Positions 55,180 to 64,000 of a DNA stretch of 64,000 nucleotides are shown piece after piece; position 1 is the stretch's first letter; every line of letters starts with the position of its first letter. The translations under genes and the position numbers were made by a program. Origin of the DNA: Rheinheimera pacifica (GTDB taxonomy: Bacteria > Pseudomonadota > Gammaproteobacteria > Enterobacterales > Alteromonadaceae); NCBI RefSeq assembly GCF_900108485.1, contig NZ_FNXF01000008.1:10415-74414 (forward strand). Direction: 5' to 3'. Below the pieces are notes generated by a model. The model had not been told where the DNA came from, did no database searches, and worked only from the letters and a program-made list of their open reading frames with translations.

Positions 55180-55458
55180 ATGACTCATTCAATTACCAAT
55201 AAACCCAAGTTACTGACGCGGGTACGGCGGATTAAAGGTCAGGTTGAAGGGCTGGAAAAACAGCTGCTGGCCGAAGGTGATTGTAGTAAAGTACTACAGC
55301 AAATTGCTGCGGTGCGAGGTGCTATAAATGGCCTGATGACTGAGATACTGGAACACCATATTCGTGATCATCTGGCAGGCGATAACCTGGAGCCTTTACA
55401 GCGCGACGCGGATGTAGAACAGGTTATTAGCGTATTGCGCTCGTACCTTAAAAGCTAA
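55180..55458 (+). CDS. RcnR/CsoR-family metal-sensing repressor
   Basis: 92 residues, all-helical. The ligand set His3, Cys35, His60 and His64 is complete, identical to the nickel/cobalt sensor RcnR; formaldehyde sensor FrmR and copper sensor CsoR differ at these places. Core blocks are RVRRIKGQVEGLEKQLL and VLQQIAAVRGAINGLM. It binds G-tract operators as a tetramer and releases DNA on metal binding. It sits first in the operon with czcCBA, and a second copy of its operator lies before the P1B-4 ATPase gene, so cobalt, nickel or zinc control of both exporters is likely. Confidence 0.9.
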   Translation: MTHSITNKPKLLTRVRRIKGQVEGLEKQLLAEGDCSKVLQQIAAVRGAINGLMTEILEHHIRDHLAGDNLEPLQRDADVEQVISVLRSYLKS

Positions 55459-55488
55459 CTTCGTTAAATTAGTAAGGCGGTCATTATT

Positions 55489-55851
55489 TTGATAAGCAAC
55501 TACGCACTGACTAAAACACCACTAAGCAGAATGTTGATGGCATTACTGCTGGTGGTGCAATTGTTATGCGTAGTTTCCAGCGCTTTCGCTGTTGAACATT
55601 CTGCTGATGATATTCATCATCAAATATCATGGTCTGACACCAGTACGGTTGTAGCCGCAGAACAATCATCATTAACTGATGCCTCACTTCATGCAGGTTG
55701 CGACCATTGTAGTCATTGCCATGCCGCACATATTGGCTTGTTTAAACCAGCTCCGGCTTTGCCGGTAATTGGTAATGAATTGCTGGTGTCTTACTTAAAT
55801 TATCTACCCTCTTCCCCTAAACGAAGCATTTACCGCCCACCCATCAGCTGA
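55489..55851 (+). CDS. Small secreted Cys/His protein (CzcI/DUF2946-like)
   Basis: 120 residues from a TTG at 55489; an in-frame ATG at 55531 would shorten the signal peptide. A signal sequence (LMALLLVVQLLCVVSSAFA) is followed by a short periplasmic region with several His residues and the cluster CDHCSHCHAAH near residue 70. Similar small proteins (CzcI, DUF2946) occur at the head of metal-efflux operons and may bind or sense metal in the periplasm. Placed between the repressor and czcC, clearly part of the operon. Confidence 0.7.
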   Translation: MISNYALTKTPLSRMLMALLLVVQLLCVVSSAFAVEHSADDIHHQISWSDTSTVVAAEQSSLTDASLHAGCDHCSHCHAAHIGLFKPAPALPVIGNELLVSYLNYLPSSPKRSIYRPPIS

Positions 55852-55895
55852 TTCTGTTTTTTTGGTTTTTACATTACCTATAACAGGATTTTGCT

Positions 55896-57230
55896 ATGTT
55901 CTTAAAAATGAATTGCAAACGCTTTGCAGCGTTAGGTTTATTGGCTGCTGGCAGTGTGCTGCTGAGCCTGACAGTAAATGCCGCTGAACCTGCAACAGCA
56001 GAGTTAACGCTGCAACAGGCAGCAAAGCGGGTGTTACAACAACATCCACAGCTACACGTATTTGATTGGCGCTTAAAAGCAGCGGCGGGTCAGCAGCAAT
56101 TGGCAGAGCTAACGCCAGGCTATGAACTCGGCGTGCAGGCCGATAATGCCTTTGGCACTGGTGATATGTCGGGTGTTAAAAGCCTCGAAGTTACGGTGTC
56201 GTTGTCTTCCGTTATTGAGCTTGGCGATAAGCGCCAGGCCCGGATGGCGGTGTCCAGTGCAAGTCAGGGATTATTGCTGGCGCAGCGCCAGGCCGCGAGC
56301 CTGGATTTACTGGGCGAGCTGACCCAGCGTTTTGTAACTGTGCTGACATTGCAGCAAAAAACGGCGCTGGCGGCACAAACCGTCAGTATGACTGAGCAGG
56401 CTTTAACGCTGGTGACGCAGCGGGTGCAGCGTGGTGCAGCACCGGAGGCCGAGCAACTAAGGGCGAAAGTGGCTTTTAAGCAAGCACAGTTGCAGCATGG
56501 CTTACTGCAAACCGAGCTGGATAGCAGCAAGTTGGCGCTGGTCAGTTTATGGGGGGCGGAACAAGCCGATTTTAATCAGGTTAGTGGTGATTTATTTCAG
56601 CTGGCGCAAAGCCCCTCCTTTCAAACACTTTATCAACAAGTGCTGGCAACCCCCACCGTAGAGGTCTTTGCAGCCCGGCAACGCTTGCGTGATGCTGAGC
56701 TGACACTGGCGCAAAGTCAGTCGGCGGGTGATGTACGCTGGCAGATTGGAGCCATGCGTTCACAAGAAAGCCGGGATTTTGGTTTGGTTGCCGGCGTGTC
56801 AGTGCCTTTGTTTAGTAAACAGCGTAATCAGGGTGCGATAACTGCGGCGCAGGCAGAGTCTCAAGCGGAACAGTTTGAAAAAGAAACTGCCTTGCTGGAT
56901 TTACGCGCCCGCTTGTATCAGGCCTGGCAAACTCACCGTTACAGCAGTATGGCTGTGAAAGATATGCAGCGCGATATTCTGCCGGTGTTGGAGCAGGCAC
57001 TACAACAAACTGAAGACGCATACCGCCGTGGCCGTTATGGCTATGCAGAGTGGATTTCTGCTCGTCAGGCACTACAGGACGCTCAGCTTGAGTTGGTTAA
57101 TGCTGCCAGTACCGCACTGAGCAATCAGGTACTGATTGAACAGCTTGCCGGTGTTGCGCTTGCGGCATCACCTCTGGCGATAAAGACACCCACTCAGCTT
57201 ATCACTACTGAATCAGGATCTTCCAAATGA
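55896..57230 (+). CDS. czcC: Outer-membrane efflux protein, CzcC-like (TolC family)
   Basis: 444 residues. A signal peptide (to about VNAAEP) is followed by the duplicated TolC-family helical pattern: LTLQQAAKRVLQQHPQL, and LEQALQQTEDAYRRGRYGYAEWISARQALQDA near the end. It forms the outer-membrane channel of the tripartite metal pump. Start ATG 55896 with AGGA upstream. The stop overlaps the czcB start by four bases. Confidence 0.9.
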   Translation: MFLKMNCKRFAALGLLAAGSVLLSLTVNAAEPATAELTLQQAAKRVLQQHPQLHVFDWRLKAAAGQQQLAELTPGYELGVQADNAFGTGDMSGVKSLEVTVSLSSVIELGDKRQARMAVSSASQGLLLAQRQAASLDLLGELTQRFVTVLTLQQKTALAAQTVSMTEQALTLVTQRVQRGAAPEAEQLRAKVAFKQAQLQHGLLQTELDSSKLALVSLWGAEQADFNQVSGDLFQLAQSPSFQTLYQQVLATPTVEVFAARQRLRDAELTLAQSQSAGDVRWQIGAMRSQESRDFGLVAGVSVPLFSKQRNQGAITAAQAESQAEQFEKETALLDLRARLYQAWQTHRYSSMAVKDMQRDILPVLEQALQQTEDAYRRGRYGYAEWISARQALQDAQLELVNAASTALSNQVLIEQLAGVALAASPLAIKTPTQLITTESGSSK

Positions 57231-58207
57231 AATATTCCGCGTTATTCCTTGCATTACTGATCGCTCAGGGTATGGCTGTTGCACCTGCTCAGGCCGGGCC
57301 GGGCCATAGCCATGATGAAAAACCGAAAACGGCACAAACAAACAGCGCTCATGCCCATGATGATAGCGGGCACGATCATGGCAGCGACCATGATGATGAT
57401 CACGATGAAGCCGCAACGATTGATGCCGACATGGCAAAAAGGGTAGGGATTGAAGTGGCGACGGCAGGTGCTGGCACCATTGAACGCCATATTCCGTTAT
57501 ACGGTGAGCTTGTCATCCCACCTAACCGTCAGGCACAGGTGCGAGCCCGTTTTCCCGGCATGATTACCCAGATCAGGCCTACCGTGGGCGACACAGTGAA
57601 AAAAGACGAGGTGCTGGCGCTGGTGGAATCCAATGACAGCCTGCGCACTTATCCGGTTACCGCGCCGATAGCGGGGGTGTTATTACAGCAATATGCCAGT
57701 CAGGGCGAATACACAGCCGGTGAAACGTTATTTTCACTGGCAGACAGCAGCATATTGTGGGCTGAGCTGAAAGTATTCCCAGCGGCAATGGATGAGATAA
57801 AAACCGGTTTGCCGGTGCATATTGAAGCTCGCGGTGGCAGGGTTGATAGTCAGATAAGCCATATTTTGCCTGCCTCCGGCCAGCCTTATGTATTGGCGCG
57901 GGTTGCACTGGATAACAGCAACGGCCATTTTTCTGCCGGAGAGCGGGTCAATGCGCTGGTGGATGCTGAAATCATAGCTGTTTCTCTGGTGATAGATAAC
58001 AAGGCCTTACAGGATCTGGAAGGTAAGCAGGTGGTGTTTGTGCGCGAAGGCAACCGCTATGAACCGCGACCACTGCAGCTAGGCCGCACCGATGGGCGCT
58101 TTACTGAAGTGCTGTCTGGTCTACATGCTGCTGAAGAGTATGTGGTGGTAAATAGTTATCTGATTAAGGCTGAGATCGAAAAAGCCGGCGCAGCTCACGA
58201 ACACTAA
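57227..58207 (+). CDS. czcB: RND metal-efflux periplasmic adaptor, CzcB-like
   Basis: 326 residues. After a signal peptide (MAVAPAQAG) comes a strongly His/Asp-rich stretch (HAHDDSGHDHGSDHDDDHDE, residues about 44-63) that probably binds divalent metal. Then follow the membrane-fusion domains with GMITQIRPTVGDTVKKDEVL and PIAGVLLQQYASQGEYTAGE. It links CzcA to CzcC. The protein is short for CzcB, with a reduced helical hairpin. Overlaps the czcC stop. Confidence 0.9.
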   Translation: MKYSALFLALLIAQGMAVAPAQAGPGHSHDEKPKTAQTNSAHAHDDSGHDHGSDHDDDHDEAATIDADMAKRVGIEVATAGAGTIERHIPLYGELVIPPNRQAQVRARFPGMITQIRPTVGDTVKKDEVLALVESNDSLRTYPVTAPIAGVLLQQYASQGEYTAGETLFSLADSSILWAELKVFPAAMDEIKTGLPVHIEARGGRVDSQISHILPASGQPYVLARVALDNSNGHFSAGERVNALVDAEIIAVSLVIDNKALQDLEGKQVVFVREGNRYEPRPLQLGRTDGRFTEVLSGLHAAEEYVVVNSYLIKAEIEKAGAAHEH

Positions 58208-61485
<3,278 letters not shown>

Positions 61486-61554
61486 CAAAATCAGGAGAAC
61501 TTGTGCTCATATATAAGAATATAAAAGGGAAGCCCTGCAGGCTTCATTAAGCGT

Positions 61555-61593
61555 GAAAACCTGAATAAGTGCCTATTTGTTCAGGTTTTCTTT
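61555..61593 (+). terminator. Terminator of the czc operon
   Basis: GAAAACCTGAA (61555-61565) and TTCAGGTTTTC (61580-61590) form an 11-bp stem followed by TTT. It ends the rightward operon and abuts the stop of the leftward GTPase gene. Confidence 0.75.
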
Positions 61594-62527
61594 AGCGATA
61601 CTTTTTCTGTGCTTTGCGTTTGCGTTCGGCTTCACGTTCGGCTTTTTCTTTCGCTTTGGCGCCTTCTTCAGCTTTGGCGTCTATTTGTTCCTGGCTAACC
61701 ATTTCCGGTGTTTCCAGAGTGATCTGACCAAGATTGCCTGAACGTAGCTCAGTAATTAATATGCTGCCGGCTTTTTCCAGATCAACAATACCACCTTTAC
61801 GCATGGCTCCGCGTTTAAGGCCAATGGCATCCATCAGAGCTAAATCGTTTTCTGGCAGTTCGGTTAAGCCAAAACGCTGCATTACCGCCTGCGGGTAGGT
61901 TTTTAACAGATAGTCAGCAGCAAACATGGCAATATCGGCATAATCAAACACGGTATCTTTTATTGCGCCGGTAACGGCTAAGCGGTAACCACAGGTAGGC
62001 GGGCTGAGTTTGGGCCACAAAAAGCCCGGCGTGTCGGTTAAAATTACATTATTTTCCAGCTTAATGCGCTGCTGCATTTTTGTCACACCGGCTTCGTTAC
62101 CTGTTTTGGCAATGGTACGCCCGGCAAGGGTATTAATTAAGGTCGATTTACCGACGTTAGGAATGCCCATTATCATTGCCCGTGCAGCCCGGATATCCAG
62201 ATTACGCTCTGGCAGCATGTCGTTGCACAGTTGCAGCAACGCCCGGATTTGCTCCGGGTTTTGCTGGCTGATCGGAATAGCTTTTACGCCGGCCTGTTGC
62301 TCAAAATGTTCAACCCAGCGTCGGGTTAGCACCGGATCGGCTAAATCGGCTTTGTTCAGCACTTTAATACAGGGCGTGTTACCACGCAGCTGCGGTACTA
62401 AAGGGTTTTCGCTGGAGAAGGGAATACGGGCATCGAGCATTTCGATAATAATATCGACCTGCGGCATCACTTCAGCGATTTCTTTACGGGCTTTGTGCAT
62501 ATGGCCCGGGAACCAGTTAATAGACAT
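61592..62527 (-). CDS. ylqF: YlqF/RbgA-type ribosome biogenesis GTPase
   Basis: 311 residues with circularly permuted G motifs: NKADL (G4) near residue 58 comes before GIPNVGKSTLINTLAG (G1, near 120) and DTPGFLWPK (G3). The N-terminus INWFPGHMHKARKEI is the YlqF signature, and a Lys/Glu/Arg-rich tail follows the C-terminal domain. RbgA/YlqF helps late assembly of the large ribosomal subunit in Bacillus; the role in gammaproteobacteria is less clear. Single gene, minus strand. Confidence 0.93.
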   Translation of the reverse strand: MSINWFPGHMHKARKEIAEVMPQVDIIIEMLDARIPFSSENPLVPQLRGNTPCIKVLNKADLADPVLTRRWVEHFEQQAGVKAIPISQQNPEQIRALLQLCNDMLPERNLDIRAARAMIMGIPNVGKSTLINTLAGRTIAKTGNEAGVTKMQQRIKLENNVILTDTPGFLWPKLSPPTCGYRLAVTGAIKDTVFDYADIAMFAADYLLKTYPQAVMQRFGLTELPENDLALMDAIGLKRGAMRKGGIVDLEKAGSILITELRSGNLGQITLETPEMVSQEQIDAKAEEGAKAKEKAEREAERKRKAQKKYR

Positions 62528-62576
62528 CCGTTACAACCTTAAAATAGCATATGGCAGGCAGTGGCAGCCATATAGC

Positions 62577-62603
62577 AAAAGCACCCACTGTTTTAATGGG
62601 CGC
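62577..62603 (-). terminator. Candidate terminator after the small membrane protein gene
   Basis: On the minus strand GCGCCCA (62603-62597) pairs with TGGGTGC (62587-62581), with one G-T pair, followed by TTTT. Confidence 0.5.
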
Positions 62604-62650
62604 TGCTATGATAGCGCAAAATGAATCGCTCAAAAATGGTAAAAGCTATG

Positions 62651-62932
62651 TTAGTGCAGTACGAACTGATAAAAACTCAGCACCGAAAGTGGTGCCAGCA
62701 GGGCTGAATAACAGGCAACACCGGGCAACTTAACAATGCCAAGGTTGCGAAATAACAATAATAGCTGGTACAGGCCCAGCAAAGGCGGCACCAGCGTTAT
62801 CCAGACAGTACCGGCCAGAGAAGGAAACAGCCAGCTTAAAGCTGGTGCGCAACTGCTGGCAACAACCAGTAATGCCACTAACAGTAAGTAGTGCTTGGCA
62901 CTAAATTCCGGTAAAGGGCTCAGATTTTCCAT
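62651..62932 (-). CDS. Small hypothetical membrane protein
   Basis: 93 residues with three predicted helices (residues about 14-34, 40-60 and 70-90). I do not recognise a family. No strong ribosome site precedes the ATG at 62932. A terminator-like hairpin follows the stop. Possibly an inner-membrane protein of unknown role. Confidence 0.55.
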   Translation of the reverse strand: MENLSPLPEFSAKHYLLLVALLVVASSCAPALSWLFPSLAGTVWITLVPPLLGLYQLLLLFRNLGIVKLPGVACYSALLAPLSVLSFYQFVLH

Positions 62933-63102
62933 TTTGCTCTGTAATATTTCAGGTTGGTATAGATACTATAGAAAAACAATTTGTTATATACCCGCACTGT
63001 TTTGTTTAAATATGTAATACGGGCGCAAGCTTAGGCATTTACGCCTGCTTTAGCAATACATTTATAGCAATTTTTTTACTACAGAGGCCCGTTTGCCTGA
63101 CA

Positions 63103-64000
63103 TTATTCTGCGGCAGGCGGATCAAACCGGCGGATCTGCAGAATAATGCCCAGGTGAGGGTGGTCCAGATAATGTATCTCGCCACTAATCACCCGCCGGC
63201 TTTGCCGTACATAAACGGTGTTTAATTTATCTGCCGACGGAATGCGCAGATTAAATTCGGTGTTAACAAATAAATAGTGATCCAGATGCAGCTTAAATAA
63301 GCCATCAAGCTGCCACACCTGATCCGGCAAGCTACTGAGGTTTTGTTGCTCTGGTGCTATGGCCGCCAGTTCTTCCCCTGGCGGTGGCGGTAACTGGCTG
63401 TTGGCGCTGAGTTGTTGTAACAATGAGTCAATCTGACTTAGCAGTTGGGTATCGCTGCCGGTGTCGGTCATGGTATAGGTTGGCGTGTTACTGGTTAGCG
63501 TGGTATCAGCAGTTGCTACAAGCAAATTGCGTGGCTGGCTCCAGTAGTCAAATTGTTGCGAGAAGTTTTTTCCGGCAAACCAGCGGCTGGCTATGGCGCG
63601 CCGCTCTGTTACCGGTGCCTGGCGCCAACTGGTGTGCAGCAACAGTGACATGCCGGCCTGACGGTTAATGCGCTGGGCAATATCGCGCAGTTGCAGTGCG
63701 CTGTCATCAGCCAGATAAGGGGTATTCTGATGCTCACCCCGGCCGGTAATTACGGTTGGCAGTTGTAACGGATAGGCCACCCTATTAATGGTATTACGTG
63801 GTTGAAACAGGTTGTGTTGTTGCCACGGCTTTACTTGCGGCTCAAAAATGCACATGGTGTGTGAGCGCAGTGGCATCAGCTTAAATTCACTGGCAAAGCC
63901 GGTGTCTTGCGAACACAGTGGTAGTTCAGACAGTAAATTGGCGATATCTGGCTGATAGCGCGGGGTTAATAAATCATAAGCACGACCGGGTTTAATGGCT
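63103..64000 (-). CDS. CsiV-like (DUF2803) protein, 5' end beyond the window
   Basis: The frame stays open from its stop at 63103 to the window edge, so the gene is truncated at its N-terminus; about 299 residues are visible. An internal ATG at 63876 should not be taken as the start, since upstream codons read as sensible protein (YDLLTPRYQPDIANLLSELP). The C-terminus, with LFKLHLDHYLFVNTEFNLRI and SRRVISGEIHYLDHPHLGI, is the CsiV pattern: a periplasmic peptidoglycan-binding-linked protein first described in Acinetobacter. The middle is rich in Gln and Ser/Thr. Confidence 0.75.
   Translation of the reverse strand, partial: AIKPGRAYDLLTPRYQPDIANLLSELPLCSQDTGFASEFKLMPLRSHTMCIFEPQVKPWQQHNLFQPRNTINRVAYPLQLPTVITGRGEHQNTPYLADDSALQLRDIAQRINRQAGMSLLLHTSWRQAPVTERRAIASRWFAGKNFSQQFDYWSQPRNLLVATADTTLTSNTPTYTMTDTGSDTQLLSQIDSLLQQLSANSQLPPPPGEELAAIAPEQQNLSSLPDQVWQLDGLFKLHLDHYLFVNTEFNLRIPSADKLNTVYVRQSRRVISGEIHYLDHPHLGIILQIRRFDPPAAE

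Overview
The window reads as a piece of a gammaproteobacterial chromosome, most likely from the Alteromonadales/Chromatiaceae side (Rheinheimera/Alishewanella-like). This is a judgement from protein style (a second EF-G, a caa3-type oxidase, a CsiV-like protein, PmrA-type boxes); nothing in the sequence fixes the genus. Genes are dense, GC is moderate, and no rRNA, phage, insertion sequence or CRISPR array was seen.

Layout. 1-13 kb: a tRNA-Asn, a MATE pump overlapping uvrB, an outer-membrane barrel protein, then an operon-like run of RND adaptor, RND pump, secreted M14 peptidase and a chemoreceptor. 13-18.5 kb: a caa3-type cytochrome oxidase locus with a fused subunit I-III, a small membrane protein and CtaG. 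18.5-24.3 kb (minus strand): a four-gene operon of two circularly permuted ATP-grasp proteins, alpha-E domains and a transglutaminase, a predicted peptide-synthesis system of unknown product. 24.4-30.9 kb: a LacI-regulated, mostly Tat-exported sugar oxidation cluster (two TIM-barrel sugar isomerase/lyase-type proteins, GMC dehydrogenase, gluconate dehydrogenase subunit 3, DUF1080), matching the 3-keto-glycoside type of glycan breakdown. 31-36 kb: EF-G2, AraC regulator, LysE exporter, GNAT and SnoaL-like proteins.

36.0-37.75 kb is an AT-richer island that I interpret as a small integron-cassette cluster without integrase (CALIN). Short ORFs are each followed within a few bases by an imperfect palindrome with attC architecture (outer TAAC/GTTA boxes, a three-base spacer, inner arms with one extrahelical base), and a half attC lies at the right edge.

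37.8-46.5 kb holds chromosomal genes: cardiolipin synthase, an exported aldo/keto reductase, murI, rimO, a glycosyltransferase, a zinc alcohol dehydrogenase and DUF1993. 46.6-61.5 kb holds two linked stress systems. One is metal efflux: a P1B-4 ATPase and an rcnR-like/czcI-like/czcCBA operon, sharing a nearly identical operator at both promoters. The other is envelope modification: eptA, an LTA-synthase-like gene, dgkA and a PmrAB-like two-component system, with CTTAAG-N5-CTTAAG type boxes in front of eptA and between the other two units. The window ends with a YlqF-type GTPase, a small membrane protein and a truncated CsiV-like gene.
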